From Psychrobacter coccoides (GTDB lineage Bacteria; Pseudomonadota; Gammaproteobacteria; Pseudomonadales; Moraxellaceae): a stretch of DNA of 64,000 bases. A program made the position numbers and the translations under genes. Below, piece by piece: positions 45,628 to 57,001 of this stretch (position 1 is the stretch's first letter; each line of letters starts with the position of its first letter). The notes under the pieces were generated by a model. It was not told the DNA's origin. It ran no database searches and was given only the letters and a program-made list of their open reading frames with translations. The stretch is taken from the NCBI RefSeq assembly GCF_017498085.1, contig NZ_JAGBKM010000013.1, positions 1-64,000 on the forward strand, in the 5' to 3' direction.

Positions 45628-46373
45628 CAGTCTGACTCCTTGCGCACAGCTCGTTGTACGCCTACCTGCATCCCGACATAGTCATGCGGATCCACATCTT
45701 TATCTTGGTATGGCTCTACTTTATCCAAAGTACTGCCGACCTCAGTACCACTGGTATGGCTGTCATCTCTGCCTATGCTCACAACGTTTGGATGAAAGTC
45801 TTGTGTATTGTCCGTGCTATTGATACCGGGCTCATCCGTGTCAACATATTCATCTTTAGACTCTTTGCCCAAATGATAAGCAGCAACCAGTGCTGCCAGC
45901 AGTAACAATGCAGCCACTTCTACTAACAGTACATATTTGGTAAACAACACAGTACCCACGGCCTTAGCAGGTATGGTCGTACCGCCAATAGTGGCAGCTG
46001 GATCATGATTGAGACCAATCATCGCATACAGCACAGCAGCAATAATAAGTGTCAGTCCTGTCGGTACGGCCCATGTTTTTGCATCAAGCCAACGTTCCTC
46101 ACGGCTATCATTGGTCATACCTAAGTTGAGCATCATAATGACGAAAACGAAGAGCACCATAATAGCGCCGGCATATACCACAATCTCAAGCGCACCCGCA
46201 AAAGGTGCACCCAACACAAAAAATATGCCTGATATCGCCAACAGCGAGACAATCATCGACAAAATAGCATGCACGGGATTGGCATGGATAATCACTCGCA
46301 AACTGGCAAAGATAGCCACAGCGGCCAGTGCATAAAATCCTGCCAAATCTGGACTATTTAAGATAGTCATCAT
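45627..46373 (-). CDS. nuoJ: NADH-quinone oxidoreductase subunit J, C-terminally extended
   Basis: A 248-residue subunit; the usual length is about 165-185. The membrane core ([54 protein letters not shown]) contains the conserved [16 protein letters not shown] helix with its pi-bulge. Five helices end near residue 168. About 70 polar and acidic residues follow, roughly [25 protein letters not shown] and onward, with no match I recognise. The start overlaps the nuoI stop by four bases. Confidence 0.93.
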   Translation of the reverse strand: MMTILNSPDLAGFYALAAVAIFASLRVIIHANPVHAILSMIVSLLAISGIFFVLGAPFAGALEIVVYAGAIMVLFVFVIMMLNLGMTNDSREERWLDAKTWAVPTGLTLIIAAVLYAMIGLNHDPAATIGGTTIPAKAVGTVLFTKYVLLVEVAALLLLAALVAAYHLGKESKDEYVDTDEPGINSTDNTQDFHPNVVSIGRDDSHTSGTEVGSTLDKVEPYQDKDVDPHDYVGMQVGVQRAVRKESD

Positions 46374-46918
46374 GGTAGCAAGCTCCTTAGATCAACAGGC
46401 TCAGCTTCATTCTGCGCTGCCCCTTTTGGTTTATCTGCTACCGCCATGCCAGTCACACGATAGTAGTTATAATCAGGATACTTACCAGGTCCTGAGATTA
46501 GCAGATGCTCTTTTTCATAAACCAAGTCTTGGCGCACATATTCGCCCAGCTCAAAATCAGGCGTCATTTGAATGGCAGTAGTCGGACACGCCTCTTCACA
46601 CATCCCACAAAAGATGCAGCGAGAGAAGTTGATACGGAAAAACTCTGGATACCAGCGTCCATCTTCACGCTCCGCTTTTTGTAACGAAATACAGCCCACT
46701 GGACATGCCACTGCACATAGGTTGCAAGCAACGCAGCGTTCATCACCATCAGGATCACGGGTGAGCACAATACGTCCACGAAACCGTGGCGGCACTGGCA
46801 CCGGCTCTTCAGGATAAAGAATCGTATCTCTAGGACGTATAGCATGGCTATTGACCATCCACATACTACGAACAATGGTAAACATACCAATGATCGTCTT
46901 TTTTATTGTAGCTAACAT
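46370..46918 (-). CDS. nuoI: NADH-quinone oxidoreductase subunit I
   Basis: A 182-residue ferredoxin-like subunit that holds clusters N6a and N6b and passes electrons to NuoB. Two CxxCxxCxxxCP motifs are visible: [15 protein letters not shown] (about residues 61-75) and [15 protein letters not shown] (about 101-115). The N-terminal amphipathic helix and [18 protein letters not shown] block are typical. Confidence 0.95.
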   Translation of the reverse strand: MLATIKKTIIGMFTIVRSMWMVNSHAIRPRDTILYPEEPVPVPPRFRGRIVLTRDPDGDERCVACNLCAVACPVGCISLQKAEREDGRWYPEFFRINFSRCIFCGMCEEACPTTAIQMTPDFELGEYVRQDLVYEKEHLLISGPGKYPDYNYYRVTGMAVADKPKGAAQNEAEPVDLRSLLP

Positions 46919-46942
46919 GAGGTTATCCTTATCAGCATTGCT

Positions 46943-47977
46943 TTAGCTCATCAGCAAAATTACCGCTGCGGTAACCAGCAGATTAATTAGGGTCACCGGT
47001 AGGCAAACCTTCCAGCCAAAGTTCATCACTTGATCATAGCGAGGACGCATAAGCGAGCCACGAGCCAAAATGAACAGCGTCATAAAAAACAGCGTCTTAA
47101 TCATGAACCAAAAAGCTGGCGGAATAAACGGAATATTCAAATTAAAGGGAGCAAGCCAGCCACCAAAGAACAAGCAAGTCATCAGGGCCGAGATTAAGAC
47201 CACGTTGACATATTCTCCAATAAAGAACATACCAAATTTCATGCCAGAATATTCGACATGATAACCCTCAGCAAGTTCTTGCTCTGCTTCTGGCTGGTCA
47301 AATGGGTGTCTGTGCGTCACGGCCACCCCTGCCACGACAAAGGTCAAAAACCCAAAAAACTGCGGGATGATATACCAACCATCCGCCTGCGCCTCGACGA
47401 TGGCACGCAGATTAAAAGATCCGGTCAAAGCGACCACACCCATCAATGACAATCCCAAAAACACTTCGTAACTGATGGTTTGGGCTGCCGAGCGCAGCCC
47501 ACCGAGTAAGGAGAACTTGTTTGCCGATGCCCAGCCACCGAATAGCACAGCATAGACAGCGATACCCGCCATAGCAAAGAAAAACAGAATGCCAATGTCC
47601 CAATCCGCCACCCCAAGCGTTGGTGACACTGGAATAATCGCAAACGATGCTAACGCCGTAAACATTGCCACTGCAGGCGCAAGCACGAAGATAAACTTAT
47701 CGGTAAATTTTGGTGTCCAATCTTCTTTGAAGAAGATTTTTAGCATATCTGCTACCAACTGCAAAGAGCCAAAAGGACCGACACGGTTTGGACCATATCG
47801 ATCTTGCCACAATGCCAGCATGCGGCGCTCATAGACAATCATCAGTGCCGCCACAATAACCACGACTAAAAATATGACAACCGCCTGAACCACCATAAAT
47901 AATATGGACCAAGTCTCATAAGTCATCATCCCAGTCAAAAAACTTGGCACATCGGGAATAACACGGGTAAATGACAT
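46943..47977 (-). CDS. nuoH: NADH-quinone oxidoreductase subunit H
   Basis: A 344-residue membrane subunit at the quinone site. Blocks: [67 protein letters not shown], and [31 protein letters not shown] (acidic loop). An open frame runs 13 codons further upstream into nuoG, but ATG 47977 follows AGGAG by seven bases and starts just beyond the nuoG stop, so the shorter form is annotated. Confidence 0.94.
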   Translation of the reverse strand: MSFTRVIPDVPSFLTGMMTYETWSILFMVVQAVVIFLVVVIVAALMIVYERRMLALWQDRYGPNRVGPFGSLQLVADMLKIFFKEDWTPKFTDKFIFVLAPAVAMFTALASFAIIPVSPTLGVADWDIGILFFFAMAGIAVYAVLFGGWASANKFSLLGGLRSAAQTISYEVFLGLSLMGVVALTGSFNLRAIVEAQADGWYIIPQFFGFLTFVVAGVAVTHRHPFDQPEAEQELAEGYHVEYSGMKFGMFFIGEYVNVVLISALMTCLFFGGWLAPFNLNIPFIPPAFWFMIKTLFFMTLFILARGSLMRPRYDQVMNFGWKVCLPVTLINLLVTAAVILLMS

Positions 47978-47978
47978 A

Positions 47979-50900
47979 TTACATCTCCTGCGTATTGATC
48001 GGCGCGCTGGTCGCACGATTGGCAGTATCGGTGCTTAATGATGCTGAATCTTCAGCCATAGCACCCGTCATGTTCATTGGTGCATCAACCTTACGTACCG
48101 AAGCTGGCATCGATGGATGGACGATGCTGACCTGACCTACTGGATAGCCAATGCAGCCTTCGGCCAGATAGTGCACTATCTGCACGGGTAACGTGATTTG
48201 CTGCTTATCAATCTCTATTGCCAAATAATCACCTTCACTCACATTCCAGTCTTGCGCATCATCAATACCAATGCGCCATGTAGCCTCTGGTAACTGACTT
48301 GCGACTCTTGGACTACGTGATACCATCATTGAGCTGGCATAAATATTGTAGATAGGAACCAGCTTGGCTTGACCCTTGTCGATATTCGTCGTCGTGCTAG
48401 ACACGACCTCTGGGGCCACGTATTGACGAGCTGCTAAACGCTCTAGTTGATCAAATAAGCGCACCCCAGGATCGCCACCTTTTAGGCTACCGCCGACTTT
48501 ATCCTGATATTTATTCCATGCCTGCGGTGAGTTCCAGCCTGCTGCATTGGCAAATGGAATCATGGCGCTTTGAGTCTGCTTACCACTGTAGCCTTCCATC
48601 GAGAAGGTCAAACCTGTATCCAAGTCTTTAGGCTGCATCGGCTCATGAACAGATATTGGCGCACGCATAGCGGTACGGCCCGAGTAACGACGTGGCTGAC
48701 GAGCAATCTTAAGGCCAGTAATGCGATAATCAGCATCGGGCGCCGCATCTTTTATCCCTGCAAGCTTGGGGTGGGTGGCTACCAAGCTATTGATCACATC
48801 ATCAAGCTGTGTCCAGTCGACTTCCCTACCCTCAATACTACTATGCACCGCATGGAGCCAGCGCCAGCCTTCTTTGATGCTGCTCATTGGATGATAGTAG
48901 TTGTTGTCATATACTTGGAAAAAACGCTGAGCACGACCTTCAGCCGAGACCAAGGTGCCATCAGCTTCAGCAAAGCTTGCCGCTGGCAGTACAATATCGA
49001 CGTCCTTATGCCAGTCAAGCAACTGATGATCTAATGCAATGACTGTTTTATCCATCAATAAATGGGTAAGCTTATCAGCATCTATTGCATCAGTGAGCTG
49101 GTTTTCAGCGACGATGACCACATCAAACTCGGTTGCGAGCAGCTCTTCTACTGACTGGCCACCAAGCATACAGACCCCCATACTGTTGGCATCAGGGACC
49201 GTTAAGTAGATGCCTGCTTGCGCCTGATAGCTTTTATTCACTTCTTTAAGCTCAAGCTTATCTGCAGGCTCACGATTAATATCGTCTTGTGCGTCTTTAT
49301 CAGTGCCTGTATTAGGTTTTTCTGGTTTGGCGTCGAGCTCTTTATCTTCTTCAGGCTGATCATCAGCGGCAACGGCTTGGGCCTGCGTGGCCTGAACCTT
49401 GGCGTTGTGTTCGTCCACTTGCTGCTGCTCAGTTGCTTTGATATCGGCACGTTTTTGCGTGAGTACTTGAGTAATCTGCGCTGCTGCCTCTATCAAGGCG
49501 GTAGAAGACAAGCCACTACCTGAAATGACAAGCGGCTTATCCGCTTGAATCAAGTCGTAAGCGATTTGTTGAGCCAATGCTTGCATCGCATCCATTTCAC
49601 TGTCTGCTTGTGGCTCTGATATTTGTGTCAAATCATCGCTTAAGCTTGCAATCTCATCAGCCACTTTAAAGCCAAGTGTAGTGATATCTTCAGGTGTTGC
49701 CACCACACTCACCTTACTGATATCCTCTAATTTGGTTTGAGTAACATCGATGACATACACCGGACTGAGCGCCTCTTGAGCGATACGTTTGACAGGTTCG
49801 GCTAGCCACGGTTGCGTTTGCAATGCCGCTGCCATCTTAAAGCCTTTGTTTTTTGCTGATTGGCGTACTGATAACGCCAAACGTGGTGAAGTCTGTGTGA
49901 TATCCTCGCCCAGTATCAGTACCGCATCATGACTCTCGACGTCCGTCATACTAGGATTGTAAATACCTTCAGTGCTCAGCACCTCGATGCATTTATTGAC
50001 CAAGGCTTGCTGCTGATGATTCAGACCTGTTGAGAACTGATCAAAGCCGACCAGATTTTTTAGAGCAAAGTTAGTCTCTAAGCTGGCTCTTGGAGAGCCG
50101 ATACCAATGACTTTTTTATCTTGGATACGCTTGATGGTCTCATCTAAAGCATAATCAATATTGATTTTGACATGCTTATCATTGATACGCTCCAGCGCTT
50201 GTGTTGGTCGATCAGAGCGGTTGACATAACCATAACCAAAGCGACCACGATCACATAAGAAGTAACGATTAACCTCTCCGTTATAGCGATTTTCGATACG
50301 GCGCAGCTCGCCATAGCGCTCCCCTGGCGAAGTGTTGCAGCCGGCCGAACAGCCCTGACAAATACTAGGCGCATACTGCATGTCCCACTTACGGTTATAG
50401 CGCTCAGAGTGGGTTTGATCGGTAAACACCCCTGTTGGGCATACTTCGGTTAGGTTACCTGAAAACTCGCTTTCTAACTGACCGTCTTTATCACGGCCAA
50501 AGTAGACACGGTTATTGGAGGCATACACACCCAAGTCTTCACCACCGGCATAATCCTTATAAAAGCGCACACAGCGATAACAAGCAATACAGCGGTTCAT
50601 TTCATGAGCGATGAATGGCCCAAGATCTTGGTTGTGGTGCGTACGTTTGGTAAAGCGGTAGCGACGACGATTATGACCAGACATATAGGTCATGTCCTGC
50701 AGATGACAATGGCCACCTTCTTCACAAGTTGGACAATCATGCGGATGGTTGGTCATCAATAGCTCGACCATCGACTTACGAAATGCCTTTGCTTCCTCAT
50801 CAGTGACTGAGATATACATGTCGTCGCCAGGAGCGACCATACATGACATCACCAAGCGACCACGGCCTGCTTCCATATCCTCGAGGTTTTGATACTGCTT

Positions 50901-51050
50901 AACTGCACACTGACGACAAGACCCAACTGAGCCTAACGCTGGATGATAACAAAAATACGGGACATCTATACCAAGCGACAAACATGCCTGTAGCAAATTA
51001 TCTGCGCTATCTACTTCGACAGTGGTCCCATCAATATGTATGACTGCCAT
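47979..51050 (-). CDS. nuoG: NADH-quinone oxidoreductase subunit G, with a charged insertion
   Basis: A 1023-residue subunit; about 900 is usual. The 2Fe-2S domain has [17 protein letters not shown], next are [18 protein letters not shown] and [17 protein letters not shown], then the molybdopterin-type domain with [18 protein letters not shown] (the N7-type cluster, about 230-242). A Gln/Asp/Glu/Lys-rich, probably disordered segment lies at about residues 535-610 (bases 49221-49448) between two parts of the C-terminal domain. The rest ([36 protein letters not shown]) is normal. Confidence 0.94.
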   Translation of the reverse strand: MAVIHIDGTTVEVDSADNLLQACLSLGIDVPYFCYHPALGSVGSCRQCAVKQYQNLEDMEAGRGRLVMSCMVAPGDDMYISVTDEEAKAFRKSMVELLMTNHPHDCPTCEEGGHCHLQDMTYMSGHNRRRYRFTKRTHHNQDLGPFIAHEMNRCIACYRCVRFYKDYAGGEDLGVYASNNRVYFGRDKDGQLESEFSGNLTEVCPTGVFTDQTHSERYNRKWDMQYAPSICQGCSAGCNTSPGERYGELRRIENRYNGEVNRYFLCDRGRFGYGYVNRSDRPTQALERINDKHVKINIDYALDETIKRIQDKKVIGIGSPRASLETNFALKNLVGFDQFSTGLNHQQQALVNKCIEVLSTEGIYNPSMTDVESHDAVLILGEDITQTSPRLALSVRQSAKNKGFKMAAALQTQPWLAEPVKRIAQEALSPVYVIDVTQTKLEDISKVSVVATPEDITTLGFKVADEIASLSDDLTQISEPQADSEMDAMQALAQQIAYDLIQADKPLVISGSGLSSTALIEAAAQITQVLTQKRADIKATEQQQVDEHNAKVQATQAQAVAADDQPEEDKELDAKPEKPNTGTDKDAQDDINREPADKLELKEVNKSYQAQAGIYLTVPDANSMGVCMLGGQSVEELLATEFDVVIVAENQLTDAIDADKLTHLLMDKTVIALDHQLLDWHKDVDIVLPAASFAEADGTLVSAEGRAQRFFQVYDNNYYHPMSSIKEGWRWLHAVHSSIEGREVDWTQLDDVINSLVATHPKLAGIKDAAPDADYRITGLKIARQPRRYSGRTAMRAPISVHEPMQPKDLDTGLTFSMEGYSGKQTQSAMIPFANAAGWNSPQAWNKYQDKVGGSLKGGDPGVRLFDQLERLAARQYVAPEVVSSTTTNIDKGQAKLVPIYNIYASSMMVSRSPRVASQLPEATWRIGIDDAQDWNVSEGDYLAIEIDKQQITLPVQIVHYLAEGCIGYPVGQVSIVHPSMPASVRKVDAPMNMTGAMAEDSASLSTDTANRATSAPINTQEM

Positions 51051-51060
51051 GCCGCTCTCC

Positions 51061-52485
51061 TTATTTCACTACTGGCCGCTGATTGGCTGCCGCTTCAATA
51101 ACCTCTTCGCCAATCGCCTGAGTGATCTTTGCATCGAACTCAGGACGGAAGTATTTAATCGCACTCATAAGCGGCTCCATGGCACCAGGGGCATGGGCAC
51201 AGAAGGTCTTGCCAATCCACAAATCACGAGTGAGTCCTTCCAGCTTTTCTACATCACCTATCTGACCTTCTCCATCATTAATGGCGGTCAATAACTTGAC
51301 ACCCCAAGGCAGTCCATCTCGGCACGGCGTACAAAAACCACACGACTCACGCTGAAAGAAAATCTCAAGATTACGCAGTAGCGGCACCATATCTTGCGTT
51401 TCATCAACGACCATGATAAGCCCTGTCCCCATACGGCTACCAGCCTTTTGAATGCTATCAAAGTCCATAACAACGTCCAGATGATCAGGGGTCAAAAAGT
51501 CTGTTGAAGCGCCGCCCGGCAGCCAAGCCTTTAGTTTTTTGCCATCTTTCATGCCGCCTGCCAGCTCTTCAATGATTTCACGAGCCGTGTATCCGAAGGG
51601 CAACTCCCACAATCCAGGATCATTGACCAGTCCTGAACAACCAAACAGCTTGGTACCTGGAGTTTCACTTTTACCTTTTATTTGAGACAGTGACTGATAC
51701 CAATCTACGCCATGATTTAAGATGGCAGGCATATTAGATAACGTTTCAACGTTGTTGACCACGGTTGGTCTGCCCCATGCCCCAGAGATCTGTGGAAATG
51801 GTGGTTTGGTACGAGGGTTGGCACGGCGACCTTCCAAGCAGTTAATAAGGGCTGTTTCTTCACCACAAATGTAACGTCCAGCGCCTGTATGCACATGCAG
51901 ATGAAAACTAAAGTCTGAGCCCAGTATATTGTCGCCCATCAAGTTGTTTGCCAGACATTCTTCAATGGCAGCAACCAAGCGCTCAGCCGCTAAAATATAC
52001 TCGCCGCGGATAAAGATATATCCATCAGTAGCGCCGATTGCATGAGCAGTGATGAGCATGCCTTCAATCAGCTGAAATGGCAAACGCTCCATCAGCAGCC
52101 GGTCTTTAAAGGTCCCAGGCTCCATCTCATCTGCGTTACAGATAAGATAGCGTGGCAGACCATCTGGTGGCGACATAAAAGACCATTTTAGTCCCGCGTT
52201 AAAGCCTGCACCACCACGGCCTCTGACGTTGGCGGCTTTGATCATACCTTCTACATCTTTTGGCGCTTTAGACAGAGCTTCTTTTAAACCCGTAAAGCCT
52301 TGTAGAGACTGATATGTGGCCAAATCGAGCACCGCATCATGATGCGCCAAACGCCATGTCAGCGGTTTTGTTTCGCTAGTGGCAGTTGTTTTATCACCAT
52401 AAATAGGCGTGCGCTGTTCATTCAGCTGACTGGGTGCCTTACCTTGATTACGGCGAGCAATCTGCTCAGAAATCGTTAAACTCAT
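51061..52485 (-). CDS. nuoF: NADH-quinone oxidoreductase subunit F (NADH/FMN site)
   Basis: A 474-residue flavoprotein that oxidises NADH. The NADH/FMN motifs are [18 protein letters not shown] (about 89-106), [18 protein letters not shown] and [29 protein letters not shown]. The N3 4Fe-4S ligands are in [13 protein letters not shown] plus a downstream Cys ([12 protein letters not shown]). The start overlaps the nuoE stop by four bases. Confidence 0.95.
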   Translation of the reverse strand: MSLTISEQIARRNQGKAPSQLNEQRTPIYGDKTTATSETKPLTWRLAHHDAVLDLATYQSLQGFTGLKEALSKAPKDVEGMIKAANVRGRGGAGFNAGLKWSFMSPPDGLPRYLICNADEMEPGTFKDRLLMERLPFQLIEGMLITAHAIGATDGYIFIRGEYILAAERLVAAIEECLANNLMGDNILGSDFSFHLHVHTGAGRYICGEETALINCLEGRRANPRTKPPFPQISGAWGRPTVVNNVETLSNMPAILNHGVDWYQSLSQIKGKSETPGTKLFGCSGLVNDPGLWELPFGYTAREIIEELAGGMKDGKKLKAWLPGGASTDFLTPDHLDVVMDFDSIQKAGSRMGTGLIMVVDETQDMVPLLRNLEIFFQRESCGFCTPCRDGLPWGVKLLTAINDGEGQIGDVEKLEGLTRDLWIGKTFCAHAPGAMEPLMSAIKYFRPEFDAKITQAIGEEVIEAAANQRPVVK

Positions 52486-53018
52486 TCGTATAGCTCCAAT
52501 AACTGTGCGACCTCAGAAGGCTGAACAGGGCCATAAGTGTCTTCGTCTATCAGCACTGCCGGACCCTTGTCACAATTACCTAAACAGCAAATCGGCAATA
52601 GTGTAAAACGACCATCTGTCGTTGTCTGACCGTATTCGATGCCTAGCTGTGACCGTATTTCGGCAGATAACGCCTCATACCCTGTCAAATAACAGGCCAC
52701 CGAGTCACATATCAAAATGACATGCCGCCCGACAGGCTGCCGATAAATACGGTTAAAAAAAGTGGCAACCCCGTCGATATCTGTGACTGGTATATCTAAG
52801 ATATTTGCAATGGCATTGACTTGTGCGTCATCAACCCAGCCATTACGTTTTTGGACGATTTTTAGGGCATCCAATGAGGCAGCGCGCGCCTGCGGGTAGT
52901 GCTGTACAAACTCATGAATAGCCGTGATTTCAGCAGCAGTTAGGATGCTTGCCACATCTACTTTTGGCGCTTTATCGGAAACAATTTTCATAGTCTTTTT
53001 TCTTTCCTCACTCATCAC
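52482..53018 (-). CDS. nuoE: NADH-quinone oxidoreductase subunit E
   Basis: A 178-residue thioredoxin-like subunit with the 2Fe-2S cluster N1a. Ligands are in [14 protein letters not shown] and [25 protein letters not shown]. The blocks [47 protein letters not shown] precede them. An in-frame ATG a few codons downstream (MKIVSDKAP) is a possible start. The gap to nuoCD is about 120 bases, the largest inside the operon apart from nuoA-nuoB. Confidence 0.94.
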   Translation of the reverse strand: MMSEERKKTMKIVSDKAPKVDVASILTAAEITAIHEFVQHYPQARAASLDALKIVQKRNGWVDDAQVNAIANILDIPVTDIDGVATFFNRIYRQPVGRHVILICDSVACYLTGYEALSAEIRSQLGIEYGQTTTDGRFTLLPICCLGNCDKGPAVLIDEDTYGPVQPSEVAQLLELYE

Positions 53019-53137
53019 GTAGCCGGATATTGCTATGTTTAGACCGGTACTACGATTTGGTGTGCCAGTTGGCGCTTACATTTAAATTTACTCATTTTAC
53101 CTTTTAGATCGTCACACACCCAATCATGACCAACATA

Positions 53138-54913
53138 TTAGCGATCACAATCAGCCATTACGATGTCAATTGACGCCAGATACATGATGGCATCAGATAC
53201 CAGCGAGCCATTGATGACCGACGGCATCTGCTGCAAATGGGCAAAAGTAGGCGTACGAATGCGAGTACGATAGCTCATCGTGGCTCGATCTGAGGTGATA
53301 TAGTAACTATTGATGCCTTTGGTGGCCTCTACCATCGTTGAGCACTCACCTGCTGGCATGACAGGCCCCCAAGATACCGATATAAAGTGATTAATCAGCG
53401 TTTCGATATCATTTAAAGTACGGTCTTTGGGCGGTGGCACAGCGAGCGGATGATCCGCTTTATAAGGCCCTTGCGGCATATGATCCATACACTGACGAAT
53501 GATACGCATGGATTGGCGCATCTCTTCGATTTTGATCATACAGCGATCATAAGCATCACCGTTGTGCCCGATAGGCACTTCAAAATCAAAATTCTCATAA
53601 CCCATATAAGGACGCGCTTTTCGCAGGTCAAAATCGACACCTGTCGCCCGCAGTCCTGCGCCCGTCACACCCCACGCCAATGCTTGCTTGGCATCGTATT
53701 GGGCAACATTTTGGCTGCGACCCTTTAGCACACTGTTTTGCAACGCTGCTTTGACATACTCATCCAAACGCTTCGGCATCCATTCCAAAAACTCACGTAC
53801 CAAACGCTGCCAACCACGGGGCAGGTCTGCTGCCGTCCCACCAATACGGAACCAGGCAGGGTGCATACGATAACCTGTTACCGCCTCGATCACGTCATAG
53901 GCTTTTTGACGATCCGTAAACATATAAAACACCGGTGTCATACCACCAGCATCTTGGATAAACGTACCGACATACAGTAAATTATTGGTAATACGGAAAA
54001 ACTCACTCATCATGATTCGGATGGTCTGAGCCCGATCAGGGACCGTGATGCCAGCCAGCTTCTCAACTGACATGATATACGGCAGCTCATTCATGACACC
54101 GCCAAGATAATCAATACGGTCGGTATATGGGATAAAAGAATGCCAAGTCTGACGCTCGGCCATTTTTTCTGCACCGCGGTGGTGATAGCCGATATCTGGA
54201 ATACAGTCTATGACCTCTTCGCCGTCGAGCTGCAATACCAGACGAAAGGCACCGTGAGCTGAGGGGTGGTTAGGACCGATATTCAAAAACATAAAGTCTT
54301 CGTCACGGCCAGAGCGCTTCATACCCCACTCTTCAGGGATAAAACGCAGATTTTCTTGCTCATACTGCTGTTTGGCTGTGTTTAAGAAGTAAGGGGTAAA
54401 CTCAGTTGCCCGAGCGTGATATTCTTTACGTAGCGGGTGACCTTCCCAATATTTGGGCAATAAAATACGAGTCAGATGAGGATGCCCTTCAAAAACAATC
54501 CCAAACATATCCCAGACTTCACGCTCATACCAGTTGGCATTGGGCCATATTTTGGTCGCACTCGCGATATTAAGATCTTCTTCACTTAACGCCACTTTGA
54601 TGCGCACATCACTATTACGCTCAAGTGACATCAAATGATAAAAAATGGTAAAGTCACTATTTGGCAGACCTTGGCGATGCTTACGTAAGCGCTCATCTAT
54701 CGCAGACAGATCATAGAGCATCACATAAGGTTTTGGCAGTTTGCGCAGAAACAACAAAATATCTAACAAGTCAGCACGTGCCACCCAAACAGTCGGAATC
54801 TCATCGACGGTCTGCTGTACCACGAACTTTCCAGCATACTTATGTTCCAGCTCTCTAATAACTGCTGGCACAGGCTTGATCTTAGGATCTTTGTTTTTGA
54901 CTACCGTGACCAT
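53138..54913 (-). CDS. nuoCD: NADH-quinone oxidoreductase fused subunit C/D
   Basis: A 591-residue fusion as in Escherichia coli and other gammaproteobacteria. The NuoC part (about 1-185) has [43 protein letters not shown]. The NuoD part begins near residue 205 ([60 protein letters not shown]). It ends in [10 protein letters not shown], the quinone-site tail. Length matches the family. Confidence 0.95.
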   Translation of the reverse strand: MVTVVKNKDPKIKPVPAVIRELEHKYAGKFVVQQTVDEIPTVWVARADLLDILLFLRKLPKPYVMLYDLSAIDERLRKHRQGLPNSDFTIFYHLMSLERNSDVRIKVALSEEDLNIASATKIWPNANWYEREVWDMFGIVFEGHPHLTRILLPKYWEGHPLRKEYHARATEFTPYFLNTAKQQYEQENLRFIPEEWGMKRSGRDEDFMFLNIGPNHPSAHGAFRLVLQLDGEEVIDCIPDIGYHHRGAEKMAERQTWHSFIPYTDRIDYLGGVMNELPYIMSVEKLAGITVPDRAQTIRIMMSEFFRITNNLLYVGTFIQDAGGMTPVFYMFTDRQKAYDVIEAVTGYRMHPAWFRIGGTAADLPRGWQRLVREFLEWMPKRLDEYVKAALQNSVLKGRSQNVAQYDAKQALAWGVTGAGLRATGVDFDLRKARPYMGYENFDFEVPIGHNGDAYDRCMIKIEEMRQSMRIIRQCMDHMPQGPYKADHPLAVPPPKDRTLNDIETLINHFISVSWGPVMPAGECSTMVEATKGINSYYITSDRATMSYRTRIRTPTFAHLQQMPSVINGSLVSDAIMYLASIDIVMADCDR

Positions 54914-54981
54914 GAATGATGTATTCCTTCATTAATCATAACTAAACTAGGATGGTGGTTTTAATCACTCATCGACAAACA

Positions 54982-55659
54982 CTAAATGCTATCTGGGCTA
55001 CGTAAGTTTTTCACCGCAATACGATCAGCTTGCTTACGGTCACGTTCAGGCGTCATCTGGGGTTGATAAATGCCTTGATCATTGACATGAATACCTAACG
55101 GACGACGCTCTTTAGTGATGGACTCTTGCAGTAACATCAAACCTTGAATCAGGGCCTCTGGACGTGGTGGACAACCTGGTACATACACGTCCACTGGAAT
55201 GATTTTATCCACGCCTTGAACCACTGAATAAATATCATACATACCACCAGAGTTGGCACAAGCACCCATAGAGATGACCCATTTAGGCTCAAGCATTTGT
55301 TCATAAAGACGCTGAATCACAGGAGCCATTTTTACAAAGCAGGTTCCTGCGACGATCATGACATCTGCCTGACGGGGCGACGCTCGAATCACCTCAGCAC
55401 CAAAACGCGATAAATCATGGACGGCAGTCAAGGTCGTCGCATACTCGACATAGCAACAAGAAGTACCAAAGTTAAATGGCCATAATGAGTGTTTGCGACC
55501 CCAGTTAGCCGTTGAATGAACCAACTCTTCTAGACGACCCATAAAGACGTTTTTATTCACTTCATCTTCAATCGGGTCATTTACAGTTTGGCGAGTTTGT
55601 GCAGGATATTGCTCTGCCTCTGGATCAGCTTTGGTCAATGTGTATTTCATAACATGCAA
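54982..55659 (-). CDS. nuoB: NADH-quinone oxidoreductase subunit B
   Basis: A 225-residue subunit that holds cluster N2 next to quinone. The cluster ligands are the double Cys of [13 protein letters not shown] (about residue 67), [18 protein letters not shown] and [48 protein letters not shown] is fully conserved. The N-terminus has roughly 30 polar residues before the core. Confidence 0.95.
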   Translation of the reverse strand: MHVMKYTLTKADPEAEQYPAQTRQTVNDPIEDEVNKNVFMGRLEELVHSTANWGRKHSLWPFNFGTSCCYVEYATTLTAVHDLSRFGAEVIRASPRQADVMIVAGTCFVKMAPVIQRLYEQMLEPKWVISMGACANSGGMYDIYSVVQGVDKIIPVDVYVPGCPPRPEALIQGLMLLQESITKERRPLGIHVNDQGIYQPQMTPERDRKQADRIAVKNLRSPDSI

Positions 55660-55758
55660 CCTTTATATATAGCGCAGCGTAGTGAGTCTGTCTTTTTAGC
55701 CAATAAAATAATAAAACCAAGACAGCACCCTTGTATCAAAAATCATCAAGTACCTTTA

Positions 55759-56385
55759 TTACTGGTGCTTAGAGCTGTCATGGTTTTCAGATATAGAAAA
55801 ATCCACAGAAGTAATATTACCTGTGGTATTTATATGATCGATATTCTTTAAGTGTTGGCGATTCTCTTCAATACTATTTGAGACGTTAATTTGTCCGGAA
55901 GATTGAGCAGGTACTTTACCGGTAGGGTCAACCACAAGCTCCTCGACACCGTCAAACTTGGTGATATCTGCTAAATTAAAGCCAATAGGTGCCGTTTGTA
56001 ATCGAGGCTTTTTACGGCGTTTATCAGCAGGCGCCCAGTTCATAGCACCCAAGCTTAGCTCGTATATCAAGCCGATAATTAAGACCGTAATAAACACGGC
56101 AGCCGCTGCAAAGCCGAGCCAACTGGCCTCTCGAACCGACACTGCATAAGCATATAAATAGAGTGCTTCTAGATCGAAAATCACAAAGAAAATCGCCACC
56201 AAATAGAATTTTGCAGACAAGCGAATGCGGGCGTTGCCAGCTCCGACAACACCCGCTTCAAATACCTCTTCTTTTTGTAAGCCTTTTGAGCGTCCGCCGA
56301 GTAAGCGCGGAACGACGAGCATAAATACAACCAAGCCGAGCGCTGCTAAAATAAATGCAACTGCTGACCAATCAAAAGCAGACAT
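55759..56385 (-). CDS. nuoA: NADH-quinone oxidoreductase subunit A, C-terminally extended
   Basis: A 208-residue subunit; the usual length is about 120-150. The three-helix core is present: FEAGVVGAGNARIRLSAKFYLVAIFFVIFDLEALYLYAYAVSVREASWLGF, with the conserved FDLE motif. After the third helix (about residue 115) a polar tail of roughly 90 residues runs RRKKPRLQTAPIGFNLADITKFDGVEELVVDPTGKVPAQSS and on, about 60 longer than in Escherichia coli. It is the first gene of the nuo operon. Confidence 0.94.
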   Translation of the reverse strand: MSAFDWSAVAFILAALGLVVFMLVVPRLLGGRSKGLQKEEVFEAGVVGAGNARIRLSAKFYLVAIFFVIFDLEALYLYAYAVSVREASWLGFAAAAVFITVLIIGLIYELSLGAMNWAPADKRRKKPRLQTAPIGFNLADITKFDGVEELVVDPTGKVPAQSSGQINVSNSIEENRQHLKNIDHINTTGNITSVDFSISENHDSSKHQ

Positions 56386-56703
56386 GATAATACGTGCTCC
56401 TCACCCAATCGAGTGTCATAAGTAGTGCCATCATTATGATCTAACTAAAATCTACTTAGCGCATAATGACATGACCGTACCTGACGCAGACGAAAACACA
56501 GGTTGACTGTGCTGGTAATGACCAATTATCAAGATTATTGACAAGAGTAAAACGGCAGCAACCGTAAAGTATATTTTATGCGTAAGCAAGATAACATGTA
56601 CTGCAATACACGAGTAATGGCTATCTATGGGTTATGGCTAACGCAAATAGAAGCTGGCCGTCGAACCTATTTGACTAAAAGTTGACTCAAACGTAAGACA
56701 AAC

Positions 56704-56747
56704 TTATTAAATCAATATCATATATACACATTTAATTGATTTAATAA
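56704..56747. repeat. perfect AT-rich inverted repeat upstream of nuoA
   Basis: Arms of 13 bases, TTATTAAATCAAT and ATTGATTTAATAA, are exactly complementary and separated by 18 bases. The site is about 320 bases before nuoA. It has no T-run outside the stem, so an operator or protein-binding site is as likely as a hairpin. Confidence 0.55.
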
Positions 56748-56916
56748 CTCATGGCACGTAGTCAATAATAGCGTGACAACTGGCATAAACTGTTTGCCTA
56801 CTATACGCTCATAGATAGTCAAAATCCAGTTTGTTACTGCATTGAATAGTCATTTTATATGCTACAAATTATGTATTTTGAAATAATATCTATGACGCAG
56901 CGCTTTTGATGCTAGC

Positions 56917-56957
56917 CTAAAGCTGCACAAACCAGTTTTAGGCTTGTGCAGCTTTAG
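56917..56957. terminator. long perfect hairpin downstream of lolA
   Basis: A 14-base perfect stem, CTAAAGCTGCACAA with TTGTGCAGCTTTAG, and a 13-base loop lie 45 bases past the lolA stop. There is no immediate T-run on the minus strand, so it may act as a 3'-end stabiliser or weak terminator. Confidence 0.5.
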
Positions 56958-57001
56958 TGTTAGAGGTCGTACACCATTTAGTTGTTACCACACGTTCGTG
57001 A

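Larger units (their letters stand above)
56386..57001. other. noncoding region upstream of the nuo operon
   Basis: About 615 bases between lolA (upstream, same strand) and nuoA. It must hold the nuo promoter. It contains two perfect inverted repeats, annotated separately at 56704-56747 and 56917-56957. No gene or mobile-element end was recognised, and no FNR, ArcA or similar box could be assigned with confidence. Confidence 0.45.

Noticed and set aside
53450..53980. Overlapping plus-strand frames inside nuoCD and other nuo genes
   Set aside because: They are shadows of strongly conserved minus-strand genes with correct family motifs.
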